Assembly: GCA_947002045.1 (NCBI GenBank)
Contig: CAMQJB010000019.1
Span: 1 to 37,088 of the forward strand
DNA length: 37,088 nucleotides
DNA from: an uncultured Collinsella sp.
Lineage (GTDB): Bacteria; Actinomycetota; Coriobacteriia; Coriobacteriales; Coriobacteriaceae
Direction: 5' to 3'
Shown one piece after another: positions 1 to 9,152 of the stretch; positions within the stretch are counted from its first letter, which is position 1; every line of letters starts with the position of its first letter. A model generated the notes under the pieces. That model saw nothing but the letters and a program-made list of their open reading frames with translations. It was not told where the DNA came from and made no database searches. The translations under genes and the position numbers were made by a program.

Positions 1-60
1 CCCCCCCCCCCCCCCCCCCCCGCGCGCCCCCCCCCCCCCCCCCCCCCCCCCCCCCGCCGC
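1..60. other. Low-complexity C-rich contig end
   Basis: Almost pure C with a few G. Nothing biological can be read in it. Together with the G-rich far end it suggests homopolymer artefact from sequencing at a contig edge. Confidence 0.8.
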
Positions 61-89
61 CTTGCGCCGACAGCATCGCCCGCACAAGC

Positions 90-130
90 AGACTGCCCGC
101 CGTTTTTAGATGCAAAACGGCGGGCAGTCT
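90..130 (-). terminator. Strong palindrome, probable terminator of the three-gene signalling operon
   Basis: A perfect 17-bp inverted repeat (90-106 against 114-130) with a 7-nt loop lies 37 nt beyond the stop codon of the response regulator. The stem itself holds an A/T run, but there is no clean U-tract after it on the minus strand, so termination is inferred from the very stable stem and its position. Confidence 0.55.
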
Positions 131-166
131 ATCTTTACGGCGCCGGAACACGGGTGAGCGCGTCGA

Positions 167-790
167 TTACGGGCGTTCCATGTTGGGAACGATGCTGCCC
201 TCAGTCACCGCATGCACGGCCAGGCGCATGATGTTGTCGTAGCCGGTCTTGCTCAGAATCTCCGAAATGCGGCGCTTGATGGTGCCCTCACTCATAAACA
301 GCTCGGTCGCGATCTCGCGACGGCTCTTGCCCTCGCAGGCAAGGCGCAAAATCGACAGCTCGACATCGTCGAGTGCCGCCGTACCCGAAAAAATGCTCTC
401 GGGCGGCTTGGGAAACGTGCAATAGCCCGCCAGCGTGGAGCGCATCACGGCGAACAGCTCGTCGATACCGACGTTCTTGTACACAAAGCTATCGACGCCC
501 GCCTCGCGGGCCTGGTCGACAAAGGTGATCTCGGGCATGCCGGTCATGATAATGATGCGACACTCAGGCAGCTGCTCCTTGATGCGTGCCGCCGCCACGA
601 TGCCGTTTGAATCGTGTTCGGTGCACACGTCCATCAGTATCATGTCCGGGCGCTCCTTGAGCGCGACACCCAAGGCCTCGGAGGCATCGGCGATGGCGGA
701 AACAACGGTCATATCGGGCTGGTCGCCAACGGAGCGCGCCAGGCTCTCGCGCAGGATGGCCTGATCTTCGACAATTAACACGCGGATCAT
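167..790 (-). CDS. NarL/FixJ-family response regulator
   Basis: 207 aa, the usual size for this family. The receiver domain fills residues 1-120, with the acidic pair near residues 8-9 (VED), the phospho-acceptor Asp54 (LMDVC), a Thr in IMTG and the conserved Lys in VYKN. A LuxR-type helix-turn-helix follows at about 140-195 (EGKSRREIATELFMSEGTIK). It should bind DNA when phosphorylated by the kinase encoded just upstream. Its ATG overlaps the kinase stop by 4 nt (ATGA), so the two are translationally coupled. It is the last gene of a three-gene minus-strand unit. Targets cannot be read from the sequence. Confidence 0.93.
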   Translation of the reverse strand: MIRVLIVEDQAILRESLARSVGDQPDMTVVSAIADASEALGVALKERPDMILMDVCTEHDSNGIVAAARIKEQLPECRIIIMTGMPEITFVDQAREAGVDSFVYKNVGIDELFAVMRSTLAGYCTFPKPPESIFSGTAALDDVELSILRLACEGKSRREIATELFMSEGTIKRRISEILSKTGYDNIMRLAVHAVTEGSIVPNMERP

Positions 791-2286
791 GAGTTTCTCC
801 TTTGAGACGTGTCGTTGGCGTTAAGCGGAATGGACACCGTAAGCGTAAAGGGCGGGGTGGCGTTGACTTCTAGGCTGCCACCCAGATCTTGCGCGACATG
901 TCTCATACCTGGGATACCCGTTCCCTCGCGATACGATACGGGGGCCGGAGACCCGTCGTTAGAAATCGTCATGCGCGCAACGGCGTCAGCATCCGTCCCC
1001 TCCTGCCACAAGCGCACATGGACCCGATGCGCCTGCGCATGCTTGGTGGCATTGGTCGAGGCCTCGCGGATAATCTGCAAAAATGCGGCGGCGACACGTG
1101 CGTCCTCAGGCAGCGCGCCCTCAACATCGATCTGCACACTCACCAGGCCAAAAGCATGGACGATATCACCCAGCTGCTCCGCCGGCTCACTGACGCCGCC
1201 ACTGCGCAGGTCGACGGCGATTGAGCGCAGCAACGGATCGATCTGCTCGAGTGACTCGTCGTCCAGGCGCCCCTCCTCCAAATAGCGATGGAGGATGGAC
1301 AGGCGCTGGCCGATCACATCGTGCACGCGGGAACGCATACGCAGGTAGGTCGCATTGTCGGCAACCTTTTTGACTTCTTCGATCTGGGCCTGGAGCTCTT
1401 GCCCCGCAAGCTCAAGCAGATGATTGGCTTGCGTCAGGCGGTCGTAGGCGTGTGCGTATTCCGTCACGTCCAGGCCGACGACGCGCTCGAACGGACGGCC
1501 CGAGACCGTAACGGAGTCACGCACGAACAGACGAATCTCGGAAGGAGAGATCTCGATCACGGCGCGATCCCTGCCAAAGCGGTCAAGGTCGATATGGGCG
1601 CGATTAGCGCTGCTTTCGGGCGTCTGCATACTGAGCGTTCGCAGGTCGTTCCATGTGCTGCTCATGTCGCGCAGATCGGTGGGCATATGAAGCTCCACCA
1701 GGTTTTTGCGCATGCAGCGGTTCATGAGCAACGGACGGCCCCTCGGGTCTAGATACAGGATGCCCACGGGAATCACGTTGATGGTTTCAATCGTCGAGAA
1801 CGCGGTAATATCCTCCTGGCGGTTACGGACGTCCATCAAGAGCGCCGCGATGGAACGGAACAGGAAGAACGCTCCTTCTGCGATTAGGACAACGGTCCAC
1901 GCCGAGCCCATGGCAAAAACCACCGGCGGCGTAACGGCGGCAACGAGCAGCAGCTCAGTCAGCATGACGGGACGGCGATAGTGCACCATAAGCACCACGC
2001 CATATACAAAGATCGCGGCATTGAGCCACAGCGCTCCGCCCATTGCCCTGGCGCAAACGCCAAGCGGCGCCACCAGATACGAGCCAGACGACGCGAACAG
2101 GATGAGCGCCGAAACCATCAGGTGAACCACGAGGCTCGCCTCGTAGGCGCAAGTCACCTTACGGTTATAGGACGAGCGGCGCGATACGATGAGCGGAACG
2201 TGGATCGTCTGCAGGCAAGCAGCCAGGGCAAAGACAATATCGAGCGCAACGATTTGGGGGAGAATGAGCGGGATCTGCATCGTCAC
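787..2286 (-). CDS. Membrane sensor histidine kinase, NarX-like
   Basis: 499 aa. The N-terminal ~170 residues hold about six hydrophobic segments. A PAS-like stretch (about 165-285) and a short coiled coil follow. The dimerisation/phospho-acceptor region is RVHDVIGQRLS, with His near residue 321. The ATP-binding domain shows an N-box (REASTNATKHAQ) and a G-box (GTGIPGMRHVAQDLGG). This is the arrangement of NarX/DegS-type kinases, which pair with NarL-type regulators such as the one downstream. Both ends overlap their neighbours by 4 nt (ATGA). The input signal is unknown; the lack of a large extracellular domain points to a signal sensed in or near the membrane, or to the upstream membrane protein as the sensor. 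Confidence 0.9.
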   Translation of the reverse strand: MTMQIPLILPQIVALDIVFALAACLQTIHVPLIVSRRSSYNRKVTCAYEASLVVHLMVSALILFASSGSYLVAPLGVCARAMGGALWLNAAIFVYGVVLMVHYRRPVMLTELLLVAAVTPPVVFAMGSAWTVVLIAEGAFFLFRSIAALLMDVRNRQEDITAFSTIETINVIPVGILYLDPRGRPLLMNRCMRKNLVELHMPTDLRDMSSTWNDLRTLSMQTPESSANRAHIDLDRFGRDRAVIEISPSEIRLFVRDSVTVSGRPFERVVGLDVTEYAHAYDRLTQANHLLELAGQELQAQIEEVKKVADNATYLRMRSRVHDVIGQRLSILHRYLEEGRLDDESLEQIDPLLRSIAVDLRSGGVSEPAEQLGDIVHAFGLVSVQIDVEGALPEDARVAAAFLQIIREASTNATKHAQAHRVHVRLWQEGTDADAVARMTISNDGSPAPVSYREGTGIPGMRHVAQDLGGSLEVNATPPFTLTVSIPLNANDTSQRRNS

Positions 2287-4166
2287 TCACCCGCCCGCGG
2301 CATCAACACGATCATGCGCAGCTGGCCGGGCTCGCCTTCAAGGCGATATGCCACGTTGCGCCCTTGCAAAGCGCTTTCGAGCTCTTGCGCAGCGGGTGTC
2401 TGCGAAAGATCCTCCTCGTCGTTGGAGAAAAGCGTGGCACGCAGCTCCACACTGCACGAGTCGTGGTCGCTCAAGTGATACATAAGTGCCGGTCGAGTAG
2501 TGGTGTAGGCAAAAAACGCAAAGTCATATACGCAGTCGTACAGCGCGCTTACCGCACTGGCGTGCATCGGGCGCCGTATGGCAATAATCGAGGCGCAATC
2601 GACATCAATCGTGCGTAGGTCGCTTGCGAGCTCGTTGGCAATGAGCTGAATGCGGTCGCGGTCAAAACCGCTCTCCCCGTGCTGTGCCAACGTGAGCGAC
2701 CCCTTGCGTTTGCAATAGGCGACGAGCATCTTGGCGCGCTGCAGCATGCGGTAACGCTCGTGCGAAGATGCCTCGTCGGTCAACGGTGGCAGCGAGCTCA
2801 GCGAGTCGTACATCTCTTCGAGCGCGCGGGCAAGCGCCTGGTCCACGTCTTGGACCAGCAGGGTCTCGGCCTCTTGATCTGCCAAATGCGTCTTAAGATC
2901 GTAGTCGGCGACAAGCAGCTCGTTTTGGCGTTGCAGCTCCATGCGACGATGCGCTAGTTCGCGATTGAGCTCGTTGAGCTCCGACACGTCTTGGGCAAGC
3001 AGCGCCGATCCGCCCAGCAGCGGAAAGGTGCGATACATTACATCGGGATCGGACGCCACGGCAAAGGCATGGGCGCGCCCGTGCTCCTGGACTCGCAACT
3101 CCTCGCGCACGCCCTCTGGGATCGGCTTTGACACCGGCGTGGCATAGACTTCCTGCAGGTCACGCGTTAGAACTTTGAGGTCAAGCGGCAAGGTGCCGAA
3201 AATACCGGCGATGTCGTGATATGACGGAATGACACCGCAATCGAGGCAGATTTCCATCGCCACCACGCACAGGACGCAATAGACGAGCGAAAAGTTGAGC
3301 CTCCATGCCCAGGGCACGCGCAGCGCATATGAGATTGCAAAGAATGCGCCGCCCAGTAGCACGAGCGCCGCCGTACCCGAAAAACGTTGGATGTGGAAGG
3401 ACGAGGACCGGCCCACCAGGATAAAAAAGGCCACAAAGTTAAAGGCCGTCCACACTAAGACGGCACCGTAGCCCCAACTGTATGTGTAATCGTTACTCCA
3501 GGTTCCACTCGATCGATCGAAGTGGAAGACCTGCTGATGAACATCGTTAGTGAGCACAAAGCCAATAAGCAGGACAGCCATGACCCACAAAACGGTGCGG
3601 TACCGACGCCCCATACGATGCTGTTCCAAACCCGCAAGGCGCAGGCCGCAGAGCTGGTAGAGCAGCGGAATGAGCGTCATGGGCACGTAGTACAGGTACC
3701 ACAGCACGGTGGCATAAAACGGCGTGAACGACTTATATTTGAGGATGACCTCAATCATCCACAGGGCGCAAATGGCGGCGATGGCAACAAGGCGGCGGCG
3801 CAAGACGTAGTCCAAGCAACGCAGGTACGCCAACACACCCCAGATCGAAAATGCAATTGCAGCGACAAGCAGCGGGAGAGAGCTCGAATGGACGAGCGCA
3901 TCCACGACCTCTTCGGACACCTCACTATAGACGGGTGTGGTGTTGGAAAGCTTGAAATCGGAGGCGAACAACGCCGGCAAGACTGCCAAAAGTATAAGGA
4001 ACAGCGCAGTAGTGACACCGGCGATAGCGAAGACGCAGCGGCGGTATACACGATGCGTTATGCCAACAAGGAATCGAGGCATGGCGAAGAGCCTGCCGCC
4101 CCTGGGATCCGCAACCGGCGCGGTCCGGGCGGCCGCGTGGCCGATATGTCGCTCGCGGGTACCCAT
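2283..4166 (-). CDS. Multi-pass membrane sensor with 7TM-type N-terminus and degenerate kinase-like C-terminus
   Basis: 627 aa from the ATG at 4166; a second ATG at 4082 (MPRFLVGITH) would give 599 aa, and neither has a strong ribosome site. One N-terminal hydrophobic segment is followed by seven more up to about residue 310, resembling the 7TM module found before some kinases. Then come a PAS-like segment, a coiled coil (about 400-455) and a C-terminal region that looks like a decayed kinase: I see no phospho-acceptor His box and no glycine-rich ATP lid. It overlaps the downstream kinase gene by 4 nt. I infer a co-sensor that feeds the kinase rather than an active kinase. Confidence 0.75.
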   Translation of the reverse strand: MGTRERHIGHAAARTAPVADPRGGRLFAMPRFLVGITHRVYRRCVFAIAGVTTALFLILLAVLPALFASDFKLSNTTPVYSEVSEEVVDALVHSSSLPLLVAAIAFSIWGVLAYLRCLDYVLRRRLVAIAAICALWMIEVILKYKSFTPFYATVLWYLYYVPMTLIPLLYQLCGLRLAGLEQHRMGRRYRTVLWVMAVLLIGFVLTNDVHQQVFHFDRSSGTWSNDYTYSWGYGAVLVWTAFNFVAFFILVGRSSSFHIQRFSGTAALVLLGGAFFAISYALRVPWAWRLNFSLVYCVLCVVAMEICLDCGVIPSYHDIAGIFGTLPLDLKVLTRDLQEVYATPVSKPIPEGVREELRVQEHGRAHAFAVASDPDVMYRTFPLLGGSALLAQDVSELNELNRELAHRRMELQRQNELLVADYDLKTHLADQEAETLLVQDVDQALARALEEMYDSLSSLPPLTDEASSHERYRMLQRAKMLVAYCKRKGSLTLAQHGESGFDRDRIQLIANELASDLRTIDVDCASIIAIRRPMHASAVSALYDCVYDFAFFAYTTTRPALMYHLSDHDSCSVELRATLFSNDEEDLSQTPAAQELESALQGRNVAYRLEGEPGQLRMIVLMPRAGE

Positions 4167-4236
4167 AGTACTTTTAGTGTACCGACAGATGGGTCAAAAA
4201 AGCGGGCCGCATGTCCCAAAATCCGCAGACGGCAAG

Positions 4237-4269
4237 GCGCCCGGCGAGCAGTTAATGCTTGCCGGGCGC
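4237..4269. repeat. Inverted repeat in the divergent intergenic region
   Basis: A 14-bp stem (4237-4250 against 4256-4269, one G:T pair) with loop GTTAA. It lies between the divergent membrane sensor and the membrane-LuxR gene. A short T-run follows on the plus strand, so it could be a terminator relic or a regulatory structure. Confidence 0.5.
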
Positions 4270-4397
4270 GTTTGCATCGGGATGCCCATCAAGGAAGTGG
4301 CGTTGCGCGTGTCCCTTCTGGGCCATGCGGCTCAAAATCGCGGCGTGATGTGGACGACTGGGGCCGAATTAGCAGCATTTCGAGCTTGGTTTCGATA

Positions 4398-4426
4398 TTG
4401 AGACTGGTTCTTTATTAAAATAGAAT
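4398..4426 (+). promoter_or_regulatory. Sigma-70-type promoter of the membrane-LuxR gene
   Basis: TTGAGA (4398-4403), a 17-bp spacer and TAGAAT (4421-4426). Transcription would start near 4433, about 24 nt before the ATG at 4457. Confidence 0.65.
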
Positions 4427-4456
4427 TCCAGACAATTGAGCGGCCGGGGGTTAACC

Positions 4457-6001
4457 ATGAGGGGCATGGGAGACACAACCGCATATTTGCGTCGGGGCAT
4501 TCGGGAGATTATATGCTTGGCGCTGTTCTTCTTCACGTTTTTGGCGTGCGAGTATCTCTTTGATGTGCGCATAGCCGAGTTCGTGCCATCGAGTGAGGTC
4601 GTCATCTACGAGAGCATCGTTGTCGGCGCGAGCGTGATTGGCTTTTTCGTGCGCCCATTTCTGTACTATCGCCATCCCCAGGCGATCGATGCGACGAGCG
4701 ATATTACAGGCGTGCTGTTGGTATCGGCGTTGCTGCTGATGATTATGGCAGTGCGGTTTGAGGTGGTAATTGCCGGCGGCCTGGTGGCGTGCTGCGCCCT
4801 GGGCTATTGCGGATCGACCGCCCATGCCAATCTTGCGCGGCGTTTTGCGCAGACGCCCTGCCTGGCGCGTGCCGTGGCGGTTTCCTATGCTGCGGGCATT
4901 TTGGTGCAGGTGCTCAACCATATGGTGATGCCTGCGGGCATTCCCCAGCAGTCTGTTCTCATTGCCTGCGCGATTGCGCTGGTGGGGCTGCTTCACGGTG
5001 CCCGCCGCGCTAAATTGCGTGATGAGCCTGCGCTCGAGTTCGAGGTCGAGATTGCCGAGCTATCGGTCGATGCGTCGAAGCGTGGCGCCAGGTGGCACGA
5101 TGATCCCGAGGCAAAGGCGGCCTTTCAGGGTGCCGTGGTGCGTCTGACGGTGGCGACCGCTTGCCTCACCGGCGTGTTCGCAGCCCTCAATGCCGGCCTT
5201 ACGACCTCGCATGCCGCTGGCGCTATCGATCTGGGCGACTGGCCGCGCTTGCTGCTGGTTGTGAGCGCCCTTGCCGCCGGCGTCCTGTATGACCTGCGTG
5301 GGCGTTCGTATATGAATATCATCATGACGTGCGCCGCCATGCTGTCCGCGCTCTCGTTCTTTGTGCTTATCACCGATGGCAACGGTGGCAACACGCTTGC
5401 CGCCACGATTATCTTTTACCTTGGCACGGGCTTTTTCGTGGTGTTCTTCACCGCGAAGTTCGCCGCGATTTCGATGTATGCCCGCTGGGCGTATCTATGG
5501 CCGTGCATGGGCCGTGTTATCAACAACGTTTGCTCGATACTCGTGACGGCTCCGGCGGTGGCGATTGTCTCGAGTCAAAACGTGCTGGCGGCAGTGAGCG
5601 TCGTGTTCGTGCTGTTTGTCGGCATCGCGATTTCGCTGTTGGGACAGTTTGGGCAAGACGGCGAGCGCGAGGCGACGCATGGCGGGCTGGCGTTTGCCAC
5701 CGACGATCTTGGCGTGAGCTGTGAGCCCGGCCAGGCCGACACGGTGCCCCTGGAGGCGCCGGAGCTTTCGTTTGACGATCGGCTCGATGGCTTCGTTACC
5801 GCCTTTGGGCTCACCAAGCGCGAGCGCGATGTTCTGGAGGCACTGGTCGTTTCGGACGACAGCGTGCAGGACGTGGCGGCGGCACTCTTCCTTTCGCGCT
5901 CCACGCTCTATCGCCACATCGCTTCGATCAACAAAAAGACCGGTGCCGCCTCGCGCGTAGCCCTCATCAACTTCTTCTGGTCCTGGACACCCCAAGACTA
6001 G
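4457..6001 (+). CDS. LuxR-family regulator with 12-segment membrane domain
   Basis: 514 aa from the ATG at 4457, chosen because a GGGGG ribosome site (4446-4450) lies 6 nt before it; a TTG at 4436 is also in frame. Residues 10-410 contain about twelve hydrophobic segments in two groups of six, split by a charged loop near 190-230, which recalls a major-facilitator fold. The C-terminal 60 residues are a LuxR helix-turn-helix (LTKRERDVLEALVVSDDSVQ, then SRSTLYRHI). Membrane-tethered LuxR proteins of this design are abundant in Coriobacteriia. It probably senses a ligand through the membrane part and regulates locally. It has its own promoter and is divergent from the three-gene signalling operon. 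Confidence 0.88.
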   Translation: MRGMGDTTAYLRRGIREIICLALFFFTFLACEYLFDVRIAEFVPSSEVVIYESIVVGASVIGFFVRPFLYYRHPQAIDATSDITGVLLVSALLLMIMAVRFEVVIAGGLVACCALGYCGSTAHANLARRFAQTPCLARAVAVSYAAGILVQVLNHMVMPAGIPQQSVLIACAIALVGLLHGARRAKLRDEPALEFEVEIAELSVDASKRGARWHDDPEAKAAFQGAVVRLTVATACLTGVFAALNAGLTTSHAAGAIDLGDWPRLLLVVSALAAGVLYDLRGRSYMNIIMTCAAMLSALSFFVLITDGNGGNTLAATIIFYLGTGFFVVFFTAKFAAISMYARWAYLWPCMGRVINNVCSILVTAPAVAIVSSQNVLAAVSVVFVLFVGIAISLLGQFGQDGEREATHGGLAFATDDLGVSCEPGQADTVPLEAPELSFDDRLDGFVTAFGLTKRERDVLEALVVSDDSVQDVAAALFLSRSTLYRHIASINKKTGAASRVALINFFWSWTPQD

Positions 6002-6003
6002 CT

Positions 6004-6042
6004 AACCACCACAAAGGGGACAGGCACCTTTGTGGTGGTTTT
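6004..6042. terminator. Bidirectional terminator-like palindrome with GGGACAGG loop
   Basis: A perfect 14-bp stem (6004-6017 against 6027-6040) sits between the convergent LuxR and mgtA genes. It starts with A and ends with TTTT, so it can terminate in both directions. The loop region carries GGGACAGG, a motif that recurs at 26386-26393. Confidence 0.75.
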
Positions 6043-6076
6043 GCCCTTGGGCTGTCTACTGAGGCGGTTCACCGTG

Positions 6077-8845
6077 CTACAGCAGCTCGCCGTGGCGGGC
6101 GATGTAGCGGCGCTTTGCCAGCTGAGTGAGCGCGATGTAGGCGGTGACGATGCCGATGAGCAGCGCGAAAAAGCTCGCGGGCAGTGCCATGAGGCCGAGC
6201 GCATCGGCGATGGGGCTTGCCGGCAGCCAGGTGACAAGCGCCAGGCCTAGCACGGTGAGCGCGCACAGCGCGGGCGCGGCGTGGTCGCGCGGGCTCGGCA
6301 GGCGCGGGGAGCGCAGCATGTGGACCACGAGTGTCTGCGACCACATGGACTCGACAAACCAGCCGCTTTGGAAGAGCGCAGCAAAGGTCGCTATACCCGC
6401 GACGTTGCCCGTCCCGGCGAGCTCGGACCAGCTTGCGCCTACGGTGGCAGGGCACACCACAAAGAAGAGCACGGCAAAAGTCACGATGTCAAACAGCGAA
6501 CTCACGGGGCCCAGCTCGAGCATAAAGCCCTTGATGGACGCGGCATCCCAAGCACGCGGACGGGCAGTCCAGGCGTCATCGACGGTGTCCCACGGCAGCG
6601 CGATGCACACGATCTCGTAGACGAGCGATAGCAGCACCAGCTGCAGAGCGCTCATAGGCAAAAACGGCAAGAACAAGCTCGCGACGGTCACGGACAGCAC
6701 GTTGCCAAAGTTGGAGCTCACCGTGGTCTTGAGGTACTTGAGCAGGTTGCCGTAGGTGCGGCGGCCTTCGATGATGCCGCGCTCGAGCACGCCCAGGTCC
6801 TTCTGAAGCAAGATGATATCGGCGGATTCCTTGGCGATGTCGACGGCCGAATCGACTGAGATGCCGCAATCGCTCGCACGCATGGCAGCGGCGTCGTTGA
6901 TGCCGTCGCCCATAAAGCCCACGGTGTGGCCGAGCAGCTCGCGCATGACGCGCACTAGGCGCGCCTTCTGCAGCGGCGAGAGCTTGGCGAAGAGATGGGT
7001 TTTCTCGGCACGCTCGGCAAGCTCTGCGTCGTCGAGCGCATCGATCTCGGAGCCGAGCAAGACGTTGCTCGCATCGATGCCGATCTGCTCGCAGACGGTA
7101 GCGGCCACGCGGTCGTTGTCGCCGGTCAGGACCTTGACCGCCACACCTTTGGCTTCGAGGGTGGCGACGGCGCCCGCGGCACTTGCTTTAGGCGGATCGA
7201 GGAAAGCCAAAAAGCCCATCAACACCATGTCGCATTCGTCGGCGATGCCAAACTCGCCCACGCAGCGCGGATTGGTTTTCTGCGCCACGGCAATCACGCG
7301 CAGGCCCTCGGCGTTGAGCCCGGCGACCTGCTTGCGAATCTGGGCGAGCTTATCTTCGGTGAGAGGCTGGGCGACACCATCGACTTCGACAAAGGAGCAG
7401 ATTTCGAGCATTTCTTCGGCAGCGCCCTTGGTGACCATCTGGGTTTTGCCTTGGGCATCGGCGACAACTACGCTCAGGCGACGGCGCGAGAAATCGAAGG
7501 GCACCTCGTCGACCTTGGTATAGCGGTCGCGCAGGCTCTGGCCCAACATGGAATCGGGCACGACGGTCGAGGGCGTCACATCGGCACGGTCGATTACGGC
7601 CAGGTCGATAAGGTTTTTGAGGCCGGTCTGGAAGAAGCTGTTCAAAAACGCATGGCGCAGCACGCGCGTGTCCTCGTTGCCGTCGGTGTTGAGGTAGCGC
7701 TCGAGCACGATGCGGTCTTCGGTGAGGGTGCCGGTCTTGTCGCAGCACAGGACGTCCATGGCGCCCAGGTTTTGGATCGCTGGCAGTTCCTTGACGATAA
7801 CCTGGCGACGGGCGAGGTCCTTGGCGCCCTGCGACAGGCTCGTGATCACGATGACGGGAAGCATCTGCGGCGTGATGCCCACGGCCACGCTCGTGGCGAA
7901 CAACAGCGCGTCGATGACGTTGCCCTTGGTGGCGGCGTTGACGGCAAAGACGGCCGGCGCCATAACGAGCATAAGGCGTACAAGTAACATGGAGACGCTC
8001 GAGACACCGCGGTCAAACGCGCTCTTCTCGCCGCGCCCGTTGAGCATCTTGGCGATGCCGCCCAGGTAGGTGTCCGAGCCGGTGGCAACGACAAGTGCCA
8101 TGGCGGTGCCATTTTGCACGGAGGTGCCGGTAAAGACGATGTTCTTGCAGGCAGAGAGTGGCAGCGCGGAGCCGTCGGCGCCCTCGACGACGGTGACGGC
8201 AGCGGTCTTCTCGACGGCCTCGCTCTCGCCGGTGAGTGCGGACTCGATGACAAACAGGTCGCGCGCGGTGATGATGCGGACATCTGCCGGCACCATATCG
8301 CCGGCAGAGAGGCGGATCACATCGCCGGGGACGAGCTCGTCGAAGAGGATCTCGATGTGCTCGCCGTCGCGCAGGGCGGTGCAAGTGTTGGAGACCAGGT
8401 CCTTGAGGGCCTCTGCCGCGTTGCCGCTGCGGGCTTCCTGGATAAACTTCATACCGCCCGATACCAGCAGCATGATGCCGATGACGATGACCGTGGAGGG
8501 GTCGCGCTGCGGCTCGGGCACGGCGAGCACGTCGATGTAGAGCGAGACCAGCGCGAGCGCGGCGAGGATGCCGGCGAAGGGATCGATGAAGGCGTCGGCG
8601 ATGCGGCGGGCGAGCGTCTTGGTCGGCGCTTCGATGGTGTTGGGGCCGGCGGCATCCAGGCGCTCGGTTGCCTGCTCGGCGGTGAGGCCGTTTGCCGTGG
8701 CGTCAAGCAGTACGAGAGCGTCCTCGGCGCTATGGGTGGCGGCGAATATGGCGTTCTTGGACAGGCCGGTGTGAGCGGCAGGGCGCGCCGTGCGGCGGCG
8801 CTTGGAGATAGCTTCGAGTGCCGTGGCGGTTTTGAGCATCAGCAT
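6077..8845 (-). CDS. mgtA: Magnesium-transporting P-type ATPase (MgtA/MgtB type)
   Basis: 922 aa from the ATG at 8845, chosen for its GGAGGA site 4 nt upstream; a longer in-frame start at 8896 lacks one. Visible parts: cation-transporter N-terminus (about 35-85), actuator TGES motif (about 205-208), phosphorylation site CDKTGTLT with Asp near 369, hinge GDGINDA, and hydrophobic segments in the MgtA pattern with about six after the P-domain. Proteins of this P3B group import Mg2+ into the cytoplasm using ATP. The gene is monocistronic, with a strong promoter at 9124-9152 and a leader of about 270 nt containing a small ORF and a palindrome, which suggests leader control by Mg2+ (inference). It converges on the LuxR gene. 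Confidence 0.93.
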   Translation of the reverse strand: MLMLKTATALEAISKRRRTARPAAHTGLSKNAIFAATHSAEDALVLLDATANGLTAEQATERLDAAGPNTIEAPTKTLARRIADAFIDPFAGILAALALVSLYIDVLAVPEPQRDPSTVIVIGIMLLVSGGMKFIQEARSGNAAEALKDLVSNTCTALRDGEHIEILFDELVPGDVIRLSAGDMVPADVRIITARDLFVIESALTGESEAVEKTAAVTVVEGADGSALPLSACKNIVFTGTSVQNGTAMALVVATGSDTYLGGIAKMLNGRGEKSAFDRGVSSVSMLLVRLMLVMAPAVFAVNAATKGNVIDALLFATSVAVGITPQMLPVIVITSLSQGAKDLARRQVIVKELPAIQNLGAMDVLCCDKTGTLTEDRIVLERYLNTDGNEDTRVLRHAFLNSFFQTGLKNLIDLAVIDRADVTPSTVVPDSMLGQSLRDRYTKVDEVPFDFSRRRLSVVVADAQGKTQMVTKGAAEEMLEICSFVEVDGVAQPLTEDKLAQIRKQVAGLNAEGLRVIAVAQKTNPRCVGEFGIADECDMVLMGFLAFLDPPKASAAGAVATLEAKGVAVKVLTGDNDRVAATVCEQIGIDASNVLLGSEIDALDDAELAERAEKTHLFAKLSPLQKARLVRVMRELLGHTVGFMGDGINDAAAMRASDCGISVDSAVDIAKESADIILLQKDLGVLERGIIEGRRTYGNLLKYLKTTVSSNFGNVLSVTVASLFLPFLPMSALQLVLLSLVYEIVCIALPWDTVDDAWTARPRAWDAASIKGFMLELGPVSSLFDIVTFAVLFFVVCPATVGASWSELAGTGNVAGIATFAALFQSGWFVESMWSQTLVVHMLRSPRLPSPRDHAAPALCALTVLGLALVTWLPASPIADALGLMALPASFFALLIGIVTAYIALTQLAKRRYIARHGELL

Positions 8846-8931
8846 AGGGTCCTCCTTGTTGAAGGGAGTTAGCTTACGTGTCGTATTGAATTGCAAAAAA
8901 CCTAGATGTCGCTCACGTCAAGCACTTGAGC

Positions 8932-8968
8932 CCACAAAGGGCGCAGCGCGCCTTTGTGGTGGTTTTGG
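8932..8968. repeat. CACAAAGG palindrome in the mgtA leader
   Basis: A 9-bp perfect stem (8932-8940 against 8951-8959) with a GC-rich loop. The right arm plus the following TGGTTTTG matches the right half of the palindrome at 6004-6042, so related palindromes flank mgtA. On the minus strand it lies between the leader ORF and the mgtA ribosome site, where an attenuator would be expected. Confidence 0.6.
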
Positions 8969-8985
8969 CGATTTGCCGGTGGCGT

Positions 8986-9057
8986 TTATGCGTGTGCGGA
9001 GTCCTCGCGGCGTGCCGAGGGCGACATGCAGGTTTTTCGACTAGGACTGCCTTCCAT
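8986..9057 (-). CDS. Possible 23-aa leader peptide upstream of mgtA
   Basis: An ATG at 9057 is preceded by a near-ideal ribosome site (AAGGAGGTG, about 5 nt away) and opens a 23-residue frame, MEGSPSRKTCMSPSARREDS plus AHA. It lies wholly inside the mgtA transcript predicted from the promoter at 9124-9152. It has two SPS-type stretches and several Arg residues. Salmonella mgtA has a short leader peptide (MgtL) whose translation couples to transcription of mgtA; the layout here is similar but the peptide is not recognisably related. Function is inferred only. Confidence 0.5.
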   Translation of the reverse strand: MEGSPSRKTCMSPSARREDSAHA

Positions 9058-9123
9058 GGCACACCTCCTTAAGGCCGGGCGCAGCGCGCTTTGGGCATCT
9101 CGTACCCGTTTCAATCCGCCCGT

Positions 9124-9152
9124 ATTCTTGATGAGGGGGTTTGATATGTCAA
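9124..9152 (-). promoter_or_regulatory. Strong promoter for the mgtA leader
   Basis: On the minus strand a perfect TTGACA (9152-9147), a 17-bp spacer and AAGAAT (9129-9124). Transcription would start near 9117 and give a leader of about 270 nt before the mgtA ATG. Confidence 0.65.

Noticed and set aside
8846..9123. M-box (ykoK) Mg2+ riboswitch upstream of mgtA
   Set aside because: I could not find the conserved M-box core motifs; only a small ORF and a palindrome are visible.
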